A stretch of 37,168 nt of DNA from Sphingobacteriales bacterium (GTDB lineage Bacteria; Bacteroidota; Bacteroidia; Chitinophagales; Chitinophagaceae), in the NCBI GenBank assembly GCA_012270485.1, contig JAAXIF010000031.1, positions 1 through 37,168 on the forward strand, given 5' to 3'. The translations under genes and the position numbers were made by a program. Below are positions 8,134 through 16,495 of the stretch, piece after piece. Position 1 is the first letter of the stretch. Each line of letters begins with the position of its first letter. A model generated the notes under the pieces. That model was given only the letters and a program-made list of their open reading frames with translations, was not told the origin of the DNA and searched no databases.

Positions 8134-8802
8134 ATGGCAGTCAAAGAAATCCTTACTGAACTACAATCACTCAGCAACGAAAAAATGATGGCCATCAACA
8201 CCAAAGCCGGTGCCGGTAAGAACCAGTTTGGGGTGAAGATGGGAGATATCAGAAATATCGCCAAAAAGCTAAAGACCAATCATGAATTGGGTTTACAGTT
8301 GTGGAATGCAGGTAATATTGAAGCGCAGTTTTTGGCAATACTCATCATGAAACCTGATCTACTCACCGCGAAGCAGTTGGATACAATGGTGCAACAAATT
8401 GATTTTACCCATGTGGCAGATTGGTTCAGTTCTTATATTCTGAAAGACCATCCGGCGAAAGAAGCACTCAGAATACAATGGCTCAAATCGAAAAACAAAT
8501 GGGCTTTGCGTGCCGGTTGGAGTTTGATGGCCGGTAAGATCGCCAGAGATGCCGGTGAATTAGATTTAGATGCTTTATTAAAACAATTACAAAAAGAAAT
8601 GCCCAAGGCAGTACCTGAAGTTCAATGGACGATGAACTTTGCATTGGCATATATCGGTATTCATCATCCTGCTTATCGTAAGAAGGCATTAAGTATAGGC
8701 GAGGAGTTGGGAATTTATCGTGATTATCCTGTTTCTAAAGGATGTACTTCTCCATTCGCGCCCATTTGGATCAACGAAATGGTCAAAAGACAATCAAAAT
8801 AA
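8134..8802 (+). CDS. DNA alkylation repair protein, AlkD-like HEAT-repeat family
   Basis: AlkD-type glycosylases remove positively charged alkylated purines through a scaffold of HEAT-like helical repeats. The 222-residue protein is all-helical in appearance and matches the family in length. Segments typical of the family are visible, such as HVADWFSSYIL near residue 93 and KWALRAGWSLM near residue 120. These carry the Asp/Trp and Arg positions that line the DNA pocket in AlkD. No signal peptide is seen. The ATG at 8134 is the only good start. It is alone between the mrr cassette and the DUF2975 gene. Some family members are inactive in repair, so activity is inferred. Confidence 0.82.
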   Translation: MAVKEILTELQSLSNEKMMAINTKAGAGKNQFGVKMGDIRNIAKKLKTNHELGLQLWNAGNIEAQFLAILIMKPDLLTAKQLDTMVQQIDFTHVADWFSSYILKDHPAKEALRIQWLKSKNKWALRAGWSLMAGKIARDAGELDLDALLKQLQKEMPKAVPEVQWTMNFALAYIGIHHPAYRKKALSIGEELGIYRDYPVSKGCTSPFAPIWINEMVKRQSK

Positions 8803-8896
8803 AAACTCAGTGAATCTCCTGCGGTGAACCTCAAAAGTCACTGGGGTTGAGAATGAATATATTGGATATGGTTTATTCTTTATTAAAATAAATTTA

Positions 8897-8926
8897 TTGT
8901 TTTTCAATAAATATTTTCTATTTTTG
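8897..8926 (+). promoter_or_regulatory. Promoter of the DUF2975/XRE pair
   Basis: TTG (8897-8899), 19 bases, then TATTTTTG (8919-8926) match the Bacteroidota housekeeping promoter TTG-N17-23-TAnnTTTG. Transcription should start a few bases after 8926, which rules out a coding start at 8897 and supports the ATG at 8951. Confidence 0.65.
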
Positions 8927-8950
8927 TGTCATCATTCAAAAATACCCAAG

Positions 8951-9487
8951 ATGACAACCACCAACAACTTTGTATTCAAAGCCCTCACCATCATTGCCTG
9001 GCTCATTTTTATTGGTCTTTGTATAGAGGCAGGCGGGCTGGTAGTTAATTGTATTTTCACGATCATTAAACCGGAGATGGTAGATCGACTTTACCAGAAA
9101 TTGGATTTGACTGATATGTATGCGCGTAGTCAATGGGCTTTCTTTAGTATGTACAGTTTTATTTTGATGATTGCTTTTTTGAAAGCTGGTCTATTTTACA
9201 GACTCGCCATGCTGTTAACCAAGATTGATCTGATGAAACCCTTCAGCGATTTTACTGCCGGACAAATCTTGCAGATCAGTTATTACACATTTTCAATTGG
9301 TCTCTTTAGTTATGTTGCACGTCAGTCTGCGAAGACAATGCAGCATCATGGTTTTCTCACCGAGAAATTAAATGCATTTTGGGAAGACGCTCAGGCTTTT
9401 ATATTAATGGCTGCAGTGGTGTATGTGATTGCACAAATATTTAAAAGAGGGTTGGCGCTTCAAAAAGAAAACGACTTAACCGTATAA
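8951..9487 (+). CDS. DUF2975-family membrane protein
   Basis: This 178-residue protein has four likely membrane helices, near residues 8-36, 53-77, 93-120 and 135-155. It matches the DUF2975 family, small integral membrane proteins usually encoded just before a short XRE-type repressor. The biochemical role is unknown. The start at 8951 (MTTTNNF) is preferred over a TTG 54 bases upstream, because that TTG lies inside the promoter. The XRE gene begins three bases after its stop, so the two are surely one transcript. The arrangement suggests a membrane sensor that controls, or is controlled by, its DNA-binding partner. Confidence 0.75.
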   Translation: MTTTNNFVFKALTIIAWLIFIGLCIEAGGLVVNCIFTIIKPEMVDRLYQKLDLTDMYARSQWAFFSMYSFILMIAFLKAGLFYRLAMLLTKIDLMKPFSDFTAGQILQISYYTFSIGLFSYVARQSAKTMQHHGFLTEKLNAFWEDAQAFILMAAVVYVIAQIFKRGLALQKENDLTV

Positions 9488-9490
9488 TAC

Positions 9491-9739
9491 ATGCCCATAA
9501 TCGTAAACTTAGATGTGATGATGGCGAAGCGTAAAATGTCGCTGAACGAATTATCCGGTAAAGTTGATATTACACTTTCCAATCTTTCTATCTTAAAAAC
9601 AGGAAAGGCCAAAGCTATACGCTTCAACACACTGGATGCCATTTGTAAGGCATTGAACTGTCAGCCTGCGGATATATTGGAATACCTGCCTGACCCTTCG
9701 TCGCCATTTCTGACTGCGTCAGAAAGCGACTCAGGGTGA
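9491..9739 (+). CDS. Small XRE/Cro-CI family transcriptional regulator
   Basis: The 82-residue protein is a single helix-turn-helix domain (about residues 8-68) of the HTH_26 type. The recognition region is KVDITLSNLSILKTGKAKAI, followed by the typical FNTLDAICKALNCQPADILEY ending. The last 14 or so residues (PSSPFLTASESDSG) lie outside the domain. They are encoded by DNA that folds into a hairpin (TTTCTGAC/GTCAGAAA), so this tail may be a run-on into a spacer repeat. It is co-transcribed with the DUF2975 gene, three bases upstream. It probably regulates its own operon. Confidence 0.85.
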   Translation: MPIIVNLDVMMAKRKMSLNELSGKVDITLSNLSILKTGKAKAIRFNTLDAICKALNCQPADILEYLPDPSSPFLTASESDSG

Positions 9740-9745
9740 CAGGTT
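9690..9745. repeat. Hairpin repeat overlapping the XRE gene end
   Basis: TTTCTGAC and GTCAGAAA form an 8-bp stem with a three-base loop. Outer words CCTGACCCTTCGTCGC and GCGACTCAGGGTGACAGG form an imperfect outer stem. CCCTTCGTCGC recurs once at about 9765-9775. The structure may act as the terminator of the DUF2975/XRE operon. Confidence 0.55.
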
Positions 9746-9849
9746 TAGTTCCACACTCATTGTCGCCCTTCGTCGCTTTGATCAAATATTTCTCTCATCC
9801 TCTGTTGTGAATTTGTGCTGATAATAACCGCAGTGACGCAGAGTTTAAA

Positions 9850-9867
9850 CACGGAGTTGCACGGAGG
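9850..9867 (+). repeat. CACGGAGTTGCACGGAG word upstream of the VOC gene
   Basis: This word recurs in related form, and inverted, on the other side of the VOC gene at 10299-10393. Confidence 0.55.
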
Positions 9868-9947
9868 AGGGGTTGAAAAAATGTAAGTATCGATTGATTT
9901 TAGTTGTATGTATTACACTAAATCCCGAGTTTGCATTCCAATTCATT

Positions 9948-10298
9948 ATGATGCTTACACAGATCCATCCCAAATTACCCATGCGCAATAAAGAAAATAC
10001 CAAAACATATTACCAGCAAGTGGGTTTTGCAATAAGTGCAGATTATGGTGATTACCTCATCATTCAAAAAGATAGCATTGAAATACATTTTTTTGGATTC
10101 CCGGATCTTGATCCGCTGACCAATTACGGGCAAGTGTATATCAGAACAAATGATATTGATCAACTGTATCAAACTTTTCAGGAAAATAAAGTAGCCATTC
10201 ATCCCAATGCTCCTTTGGCTGAAAAGCCCTGGGGGCAAAAGGAATTTTCACTACTAGATCCGGATCACAACCTACTCACTTTCGGACAACCCCTATAA
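9948..10298 (+). CDS. VOC-fold protein (glyoxalase/bleomycin-resistance superfamily)
   Basis: Starting at ATG 9948 this is a 116-residue protein, the usual size of bleomycin-resistance-like VOC proteins. It shows paired beta-alpha-beta modules: TKTYYQQVGFAISADYGDYLII, then IHFFGFPDLDP, a second module beginning YIRTNDIDQLYQTF, and the closing FSLLDPDHNLLTFGQPL strand. Such proteins either bind small toxic compounds or catalyse metal-dependent reactions; the substrate cannot be read here. The frame opens 25 codons earlier at an ATG, but that extension is unlike the family. The gene is flanked on both sides by the same spacer words. Confidence 0.8.
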   Translation: MMLTQIHPKLPMRNKENTKTYYQQVGFAISADYGDYLIIQKDSIEIHFFGFPDLDPLTNYGQVYIRTNDIDQLYQTFQENKVAIHPNAPLAEKPWGQKEFSLLDPDHNLLTFGQPL

Positions 10299-10395
10299 TT
10301 CCGTGTACCTCTGTGCCTAACTCCGTGCAACTCCTGTGGTTCTATTTTTTACCCACAGATTGACACGGAGTTAGGCGCAGAGTTGCACAGAGTAG
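10299..10395. repeat. CTAACTCCGTG inverted repeat between convergent genes
   Basis: GCCTAACTCCGTG (10315-10327) and CACGGAGTTAGGC (10364-10376) are exact 13-nt inverted copies. Additional words (CTCTGTG, GCAACTCC, GAGTTGCACAGAG) extend the pairing. The element sits between the convergent VOC and DUF418 genes and could end transcription from both directions. Confidence 0.65.
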
Positions 10396-10396
10396 G

Positions 10397-11632
10397 TTAC
10401 TTTTTTCGGAAAGGTTGTATTTTGAAATAAGTGGCTGTTCTCCACAACCACTCCACCGGACCAAAATAAAATTGTTTAAACCACCATTTACAAAAGAATG
10501 CTTGTACAATAAAAAATGCAATGGCAATTAACCAGTTGAGCCAAGGGGGTGTTACACCTACCAATCCAAAACCAAATCCAAAAAATAACACCAGTCCGAG
10601 TGCAGTTTGTAGTAAGTAACTGGTCAAAGCCATTTTTCCGATAGGAGCCAATGGGTATAATAAGTTTTGCCAAAATTTTCGGTTCATCAATAATGTGATT
10701 CCTGTGACATAGAAAACCACTAGGGAGGCGTTGTTCAGGTTAAACAATGTGCCAAAAATTAAGCCTACCACCGGACTTCTTTCCCAGCCGAGTTTAAAAC
10801 CTTCATTTAATCCATAGATACCAAGTCCACCTATGAGTGTTACCAAAACAACCCAACCGGATTTGTTTTTTATCTTTTTGAAAATGGGTTTTAAATCTTC
10901 TGCGCTCATCGCAAACCAGCCCTTTCTGCCACTATACATTCCCAATAAGAAAAAGCCTAAGGTTACATAAATACGACCACTACCAAATTGGAAATCGAAT
11001 TTCTCTCCAATGCTGATGATATTGTTTTTCATCATGGTCCAAATATCAATTTGGTAAACATTCTTGAAAAATGCTTGAGAAGGATCAGGTCCTGGTGGTG
11101 GTCCGGATGGTGGGGGAGGCGGTGGGGTAGTAGATGTAAGATGTTCTATCAGTCCGGGTAACTGCATTAACAAACTTGGCAAATTGATCGCCAATAAGAT
11201 ACCGATTGTAAGTATCCATTTGTTACTCAATTTCCTCATGGGCAAAAGAATGAAACCTAATGGTGCATAAATGGATAAGATATCTCCTCTCCAAAAAGCA
11301 TGATGGATCAAGCCAATGATTCCCATAATGGTGATGCGCCATGCATAGCGCCAAACAAAGGGTCTCCCGCTTTCTTCCATGCTATTCATTTGGAGAAAAA
11401 AACTCAATCCAAACAAAAAGGAAAAGAAGGCGAAGAATTTTCCGGAGATCAGTATTTCATTCAGGAATCCCAGAATGCCACTGGCCGTGTCATTGTGTTT
11501 TTGAAAATATTCACCGGGTAATGGACCGGCATTGTACCAATAAATCATATGTGCAAGTAGAATCCCAAGTAGGGCAAATCCACGTAATGCATCTACTGTT
11601 ATGATCCGTTGCTTCCGGGTCTCAGATGACAT
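10397..11632 (-). CDS. DUF418 family membrane protein (YeiB-like)
   Basis: A 411-residue integral membrane protein with about ten hydrophobic helices. The N-terminal ITVDALRGFALLGILLAHM motif and the C-terminal LTSYLLQT...GPVEWLWRTATYF region are hallmarks of the YeiB/DUF418 family, which is related to acyltransferase-3 membrane proteins and has no firmly known substrate. A proline-rich loop (about residues 168-185, six consecutive prolines) separates two halves and should be exposed outside a helix bundle. The ATG at 11632 fits the family N-terminus. It lies downstream of dnaE on the same strand with about 120 bases between. Confidence 0.85.
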   Translation of the reverse strand: MSSETRKQRIITVDALRGFALLGILLAHMIYWYNAGPLPGEYFQKHNDTASGILGFLNEILISGKFFAFFSFLFGLSFFLQMNSMEESGRPFVWRYAWRITIMGIIGLIHHAFWRGDILSIYAPLGFILLPMRKLSNKWILTIGILLAINLPSLLMQLPGLIEHLTSTTPPPPPPSGPPPGPDPSQAFFKNVYQIDIWTMMKNNIISIGEKFDFQFGSGRIYVTLGFFLLGMYSGRKGWFAMSAEDLKPIFKKIKNKSGWVVLVTLIGGLGIYGLNEGFKLGWERSPVVGLIFGTLFNLNNASLVVFYVTGITLLMNRKFWQNLLYPLAPIGKMALTSYLLQTALGLVLFFGFGFGLVGVTPPWLNWLIAIAFFIVQAFFCKWWFKQFYFGPVEWLWRTATYFKIQPFRKK

Positions 11633-11753
11633 GGGGTCTGTTTTAGCAACAAGAAGCTATTTTTTCATGGTAAAAAACAGACAAAAATGGATAAACAGCG
11701 TTTTTGATAGATAAATGGTGATTAGGATGAAGGCACAGATCAAAGTATTTGTA

Positions 11754-14700
11754 TCAACCCACCACAGCAACATTCACATCTAAATCCGGGTTCTCCAATA
11801 AAAAATGAGCCATTTCCTCATTCATCATAAATCCTTTTTCCAGTGAATACATACTTACTTTCAATTGTTCGCGAGGCTCATAAATATTGAAACGCAAAGA
11901 TGACTTGCCTGGATGCTCACGCACATTTTTATCAATGAATGATACAAAATCCGTCGTTACAGATGCCGGATGTATGTTGATCTCGATGCTTCTGGTTAAG
12001 TTTTGCTTGACTGTTTCCAATAAAGACATCACGTTTACTTTGAACTCGAAATTATTGGGTTGATTAAATCTTGAGCGGAAAAAACCGGTCAGCAATATAT
12101 TTTGTCCTTTTTCTAAATAATTCTGAAATTTGATATAATCTTCGCTCCACAAAATGAAATCTGTTTTACCACTGAAATCTTCAATGACAAAAGAGCCAAA
12201 GTTTTTTCCGGTCTTGGTAACCCTGTGCTGAACATCAATCACCAAGCCTGCTACACGAATTTGTTTGCCGGGATTGGGTTGTAAATGCAAGGTCTGTTTG
12301 ATCTCATTGAAATCATTGATACTGGTAATACCATAATATTTCAACTCAAACTTGAAATGATCCAAAGGATGTCCACTCATGAACATCCCTGTTACATCTT
12401 TCTCATGATCCAATAACTCGGTGAGTGTCCAAGGTTCTACATTCGCAATTTTAGGAATAGGCACTTGCATGGCAGAAGACATATCACCAAACAGAGTGTT
12501 GGTACTTGCCGCAGCAGCAGATTGATTGGCTTGTCCGTAATTGATGATTTTCTCTAAACCCGATATTTTTTCACCATCTGCTATATGGAAATATTGTGCC
12601 CTGTGAAACTCTTTAAAACAATCAAAAGCACCTGAATAGGCAAGACTTTCCAATGATTTCTTGTTGACACTTCTTTGGATCACCCTTTTGATAAAATCAA
12701 AAATATCTTGGTACCAACCATTCTTTTCTCTTTCTATAATTATATTTTCTACAGCCGCTTCACCCACACCTTTCAATCCACCTAACCCAAAACGAATCTC
12801 TCCATTTTTATTCACTGCAAAACCTTTCAATGATTCATTGATATCCGGTCCCAGTACTTTAATACCCATTCGTTTGCACTCTTCCATGAAGAAAGTAATC
12901 TTTTCAATACTTCCTGCATGATTCAAAACTGCCGACATGTATTCACCCGGATAATGCGCTTTCAAATAAGCAGTCTGATAAGCTACAAAAGCATAACAGG
13001 TAGAGTGTGATTTGTTGAATGCATATTGTGCAAATGCTTCCCAGTCTGTCCATATTTTTTCTAGTTTATCTGCAGGATGTCCTTTCGCAGATGCACCGTC
13101 AATGAACTGTTTCTTCATTTTATCCAGTACCGATTTCTGCTTTTTACCCATGGCTTTTCGCAGTACATCTGCGTCGCCTTTGGTAAATCCACCCAGGCTC
13201 TGACTCAGCAACATCACCTGCTCCTGATAGACCGTGATTCCATAAGTCTCAGCCAGGTATTCTTCCATTTCAGGAATATCGTATGTTACAGGCTCACGAC
13301 CATGTTTACGGTCAATGAATTTGGGGATGTAGGCAATAGGTCCCGGACGATACAATGCGTTCATCGCAATGAGGTCATCAAACTTATCGGGCTTTAGATC
13401 GCGCAGGTATTTTTGCATACCCACACTTTCAAACTGGAATGTGGCATTGGTTTCTCCGCGTTGGTACAAATGAAAAGTCTTTTCATCATCCAATGGAATC
13501 GTATCTAGATCAATGGTCACACCATGGTTTTGCTGAATCAGTTCCAAAGCGGTTTTCAAAATGGAAAGGGTCTTTAAACCCAAGAAGTCCATTTTAATAA
13601 CACCGGCATCTTCGATAATACTTCCTTCAATTTGTGTTACCCAAAGATCAGAGTCTTTGGCTGTGGCAACCGGAATAAGCTCTGTAAGATCTTTTGGAGC
13701 AATGATGATACCTGCAGCATGTATACCGGTATTACGTACAGAACCTTCTAATCGCTCAGCTTCTTTGAGTACCTGTGCCCGGATATCATCACCTTGGTAA
13801 ATCTCACGTAATTTCTTGACGTTCTCAATATCTTCTTGCTGGTACGCTTCTTTTTCTTCTAATGATTTTTCGCCATCTTTCACGGTTAGCGGTGCATGTA
13901 ATACTCGCCCCAATTCAGTGCCCGGTTTATCTGGAACCAATTTCGCCAGCATATTACTTTCAGCAAGGGGTAGATCCAATACACGTGCCACATCTTTGAT
14001 ACTCATTTTGGCAGCCATCGTACCATAGGTAATGATCTGTGCTACCTGTTGCTTGCCATATTTGTCCACCACATAATCAATCACTTTCTGACGACCTTCA
14101 TCATCAAAGTCCGTATCAATATCGGGCATGCTCTTACGATCCGGATTCAGGAAACGCTCAAACAGCAAATTGTATTTAATAGGATCAATATTGGTAATGC
14201 CGATACAGTATGCTACCACACTTCCTGCAGCCGAACCACGACCGGGTCCTACAAATACACCGAGTTCTCTTCCGGCTTTAATGAAATCACTCACAATCAA
14301 AAAGTATCCTGCAAATCCCATGGTTTTGATGGTGAACAATTCAAAGTCTATTCGCTCTTGTATCTCTGGACCAATATCTGCATAACGCTTTTTTGCACCT
14401 TCCATGGTAATATGTCGCAGATATTCCCACTGATTCAAATTGGCATCCGTATGTATTTGAAATTCTTTGGGGATGGGGAAGGCAGGAAGTAAAATATCTT
14501 TTTTAAGATTCAAGACTTCCACCTTGTCTACGATCTGATTGGTATTGTCCAATGATTCAGGAATATCACTGAACAGTTTTCCCATTTCTTCTGTCGTTTT
14601 AAAATAAAACTGGTCATTGGGAAATTTAAAGCGTCTGTTCTTGATCTGTGCATCATCATTCACAAAATCATCGAACCCGGGTGTGCTTTGTTTCTCTCCG

Positions 14701-15425
14701 GTATTGATGCATAACAGGATATCATGTGCATTTGCATCATCCTGATCTACATAATGGCTGTCATTGGTAGCAATCACAGGCACATTGTATTTTTTGGCAA
14801 ACTTTAATAGGGTTTGATTGATTAGTTCCTGTTCCTTGATATTGTGTCGCTGTATCTCGATGTAATAATCTTCTCCGAATAAATCTAGCCACCATTTGAA
14901 TTCCTGTTCAGCCTTTTGTTCACCATCATGTAAAATAGTCTGCGGTACATATGCGCCGATACAACAAGTGGTGGCAATCAATCCTTCATGGTATTGTTCA
15001 ATCAGTTCCTTATCAATACGTGGATATTTGCTATACATTCCTTCAATGAATCCAAGGGAAGTGAGCTTTACTAGATTTTCGTATCCTTTCTTGTTTTTAG
15101 CTAATAATACCTGATGATATCTTTCATCCTTTACTTCTTTTGTAAAGGTTTTGATATGTCGATCTTTCACCACATAAAATTCACAACCCACAATAGGTTT
15201 GATGACCGGCTCAGTAATGTCTTTTCCATTGGCATCTTTTCCGATCACTTTGGTATTTTTCCAAGCCTGACTTACAAATTCAAAAGCGCCAAACATATTG
15301 CCGTGATCGGTAATGGCCAAGGCAGGCATATTATCTTTCGCAGCTTTTTTATATAAACTATCAATCGCTGCAGCACCATCGAGGAGAGAATATTGTGTAT
15401 GAACGTGTAAATGTGAAAATGCCAT
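11754..15425 (-). CDS. dnaE: DNA polymerase III subunit alpha
   Basis: DnaE is the catalytic subunit of the replicative polymerase. The 1223-residue protein starts with an intact PHP domain (HLHVHTQYSLLDG at residues 5-17). The polymerase palm carries PDIDTDFDDEGR near residues 433-443, which holds catalytic aspartates, and GPGRGSAAGS lies just before it. Fingers and helix-hairpin-helix regions follow, then a C-terminal OB-fold (about residues 1020-1110) and a short tail domain. The length is somewhat above E. coli DnaE (1160) but ordinary for Bacteroidota. No exonuclease domain is inserted, so it is DnaE and not PolC. The start at 15425 is the only one close to the PHP motif. Confidence 0.96.
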   Translation of the reverse strand: MAFSHLHVHTQYSLLDGAAAIDSLYKKAAKDNMPALAITDHGNMFGAFEFVSQAWKNTKVIGKDANGKDITEPVIKPIVGCEFYVVKDRHIKTFTKEVKDERYHQVLLAKNKKGYENLVKLTSLGFIEGMYSKYPRIDKELIEQYHEGLIATTCCIGAYVPQTILHDGEQKAEQEFKWWLDLFGEDYYIEIQRHNIKEQELINQTLLKFAKKYNVPVIATNDSHYVDQDDANAHDILLCINTGEKQSTPGFDDFVNDDAQIKNRRFKFPNDQFYFKTTEEMGKLFSDIPESLDNTNQIVDKVEVLNLKKDILLPAFPIPKEFQIHTDANLNQWEYLRHITMEGAKKRYADIGPEIQERIDFELFTIKTMGFAGYFLIVSDFIKAGRELGVFVGPGRGSAAGSVVAYCIGITNIDPIKYNLLFERFLNPDRKSMPDIDTDFDDEGRQKVIDYVVDKYGKQQVAQIITYGTMAAKMSIKDVARVLDLPLAESNMLAKLVPDKPGTELGRVLHAPLTVKDGEKSLEEKEAYQQEDIENVKKLREIYQGDDIRAQVLKEAERLEGSVRNTGIHAAGIIIAPKDLTELIPVATAKDSDLWVTQIEGSIIEDAGVIKMDFLGLKTLSILKTALELIQQNHGVTIDLDTIPLDDEKTFHLYQRGETNATFQFESVGMQKYLRDLKPDKFDDLIAMNALYRPGPIAYIPKFIDRKHGREPVTYDIPEMEEYLAETYGITVYQEQVMLLSQSLGGFTKGDADVLRKAMGKKQKSVLDKMKKQFIDGASAKGHPADKLEKIWTDWEAFAQYAFNKSHSTCYAFVAYQTAYLKAHYPGEYMSAVLNHAGSIEKITFFMEECKRMGIKVLGPDINESLKGFAVNKNGEIRFGLGGLKGVGEAAVENIIIEREKNGWYQDIFDFIKRVIQRSVNKKSLESLAYSGAFDCFKEFHRAQYFHIADGEKISGLEKIINYGQANQSAAAASTNTLFGDMSSAMQVPIPKIANVEPWTLTELLDHEKDVTGMFMSGHPLDHFKFELKYYGITSINDFNEIKQTLHLQPNPGKQIRVAGLVIDVQHRVTKTGKNFGSFVIEDFSGKTDFILWSEDYIKFQNYLEKGQNILLTGFFRSRFNQPNNFEFKVNVMSLLETVKQNLTRSIEINIHPASVTTDFVSFIDKNVREHPGKSSLRFNIYEPREQLKVSMYSLEKGFMMNEEMAHFLLENPDLDVNVAVVG

Positions 15426-15719
15426 AGGGAATGTCGGATGTCTGATGTTGGAAGTCTGATTGGATGGCAGATGGCAGATGTCAGATTTGTAATGTCTGAT
15501 GTCTGATGTCTGATTTGGGTGGGTTCAGGCTTCCAAATTCCGAACTCCAAATATCCAATTTTACAAGGTTTTTTTACAGGATCAATTATCCACATCATGC
15601 CAAACATAGTATATCGGAAATCCGACATCCGAAATCCACCATTAGCCATTAACCATAAGCTATTTCATATCTTTTCCACATCATTTGGCATAAAAAATGC
15701 ATGAGGGTATATTGCAGTT
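15426..15719. repeat. GATGTCTGAT word array between divergent genes
   Basis: This spacer between the divergent dnaE and NlpC/P60 genes is filled with short repeated words. GATGTCTGAT and close variants occur about six times at 15433-15518. TCCAAAT/ATCCAAT variants lie at 15531-15560, and GAAATCCGACATCCGAAATCC, an inverted relative of the first word, at 15616-15637. CCATTAGCCATTAACCATAAGC follows at 15639-15660. I see no gene. The promoters of both genes must lie in or beside this array. Confidence 0.65.
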
Positions 15720-16445
15720 ATGATGAACCGATCTGTTTGGATGATAGGGATGATGATTTTGCTTGTATTGACAAGTTGTAAATCATTGAGTAAGCTGACT
15801 TCAAGGGATAATTCTACAGCTAAAACGGCACCTGCCAAAACAACCACATCACAACAACGAACTTTTCTGGATCAAATAGAGGTAACTCCCGGATCTGTCG
15901 TTACAACCGGACATAAGGCCAGCACAACCAATGCTAACAAGGCTTCTACCGTCAATACAGGCAAACGAAATAATACCGGTAGCACGGATATGAATGCTTT
16001 CAATATCGAAAGAGCCGGTTATCTTCAATTAAAGTATGCGGTGATTATTGATGCTACAGTTGAAAACCTCACCAATATACCACTGTTGGAGACTATTGAT
16101 AAATGGTGGGGAACCAAATACTGTTTAGGTGGAAATACAGAAAATTGCATCGACTGCTCTGCATTTACCCAGGTAGTAATGCGTGATGTTTTTAATACCA
16201 CTTTACCCAGAACAGCACAGGAGCAATATGATAATAGCGAAAAGATTGAGCTGGCTGATTTACAGGAAGGAGATTTGGTTTTCTTTCACACAACAGGTCG
16301 CAACCGCGACATTACCCACGTGGGTGTCTATCTTCTCAATAATAAATTTGTCCACGCAGCCACGAGTGGTGGTGTCATGATTAGCGATCTCAACGAAAAA
16401 TACTGGCAACCCAGGTTTAGAGGGGCTGGGAGAGTGGTGAAGTAA
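15720..16445 (+). CDS. NlpC/P60 family cell-wall peptidase, lipoprotein
   Basis: NlpC/P60 enzymes cleave peptide bonds in peptidoglycan stems. The 241-residue protein begins with a lipoprotein signal (lipobox LTSC, lipidated Cys20). A Thr/Ser/Asn/Lys-rich linker of about 80 residues follows, and then the catalytic domain (about residues 115-241). The likely catalytic Cys146 lies in CIDCSAF, His200 in DITHVGVYL, and His212 in KFVHAA. It should sit in the outer membrane or periplasm and remodel the wall. It converges on lysC across a perfect palindrome. Confidence 0.88.
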   Translation: MMNRSVWMIGMMILLVLTSCKSLSKLTSRDNSTAKTAPAKTTTSQQRTFLDQIEVTPGSVVTTGHKASTTNANKASTVNTGKRNNTGSTDMNAFNIERAGYLQLKYAVIIDATVENLTNIPLLETIDKWWGTKYCLGGNTENCIDCSAFTQVVMRDVFNTTLPRTAQEQYDNSEKIELADLQEGDLVFFHTTGRNRDITHVGVYLLNNKFVHAATSGGVMISDLNEKYWQPRFRGAGRVVK

Positions 16446-16462
16446 TTTGAAAATGTCTTTTA

Positions 16463-16490
16463 ATTTGATCCGCCTAGGCGGATCAAATTC
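16463..16490. terminator. Perfect 28-bp palindrome, likely bidirectional terminator
   Basis: AATTTGATCCGCCTAGGCGGATCAAATT is an exact palindrome (a 14-nt half-site and its complement). It is centred between the convergent stops of the NlpC/P60 gene (16445) and aspartate kinase (16496). The GC-rich core flanked by A/T ends fits a terminator used from both sides, though the U-tracts are short. Confidence 0.6.
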
Positions 16491-16495
16491 TCAAA

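Noticed and set aside
8951..9739. DUF2975/XRE pair as a toxin-antitoxin system
   Set aside because: The membrane protein has four helices and is not like known small toxins, and the pairing is a recognised regulator arrangement.
14049..14492. Plus-strand open frame of 147 codons inside dnaE
   Set aside because: It is antisense to conserved polymerase motifs and has no family resemblance.
15272..15649. Minus-strand 125-codon frame over the dnaE start and spacer
   Set aside because: It overlaps the N-terminal PHP domain of DnaE and reads through spacer words, giving a repetitive, non-protein-like sequence.
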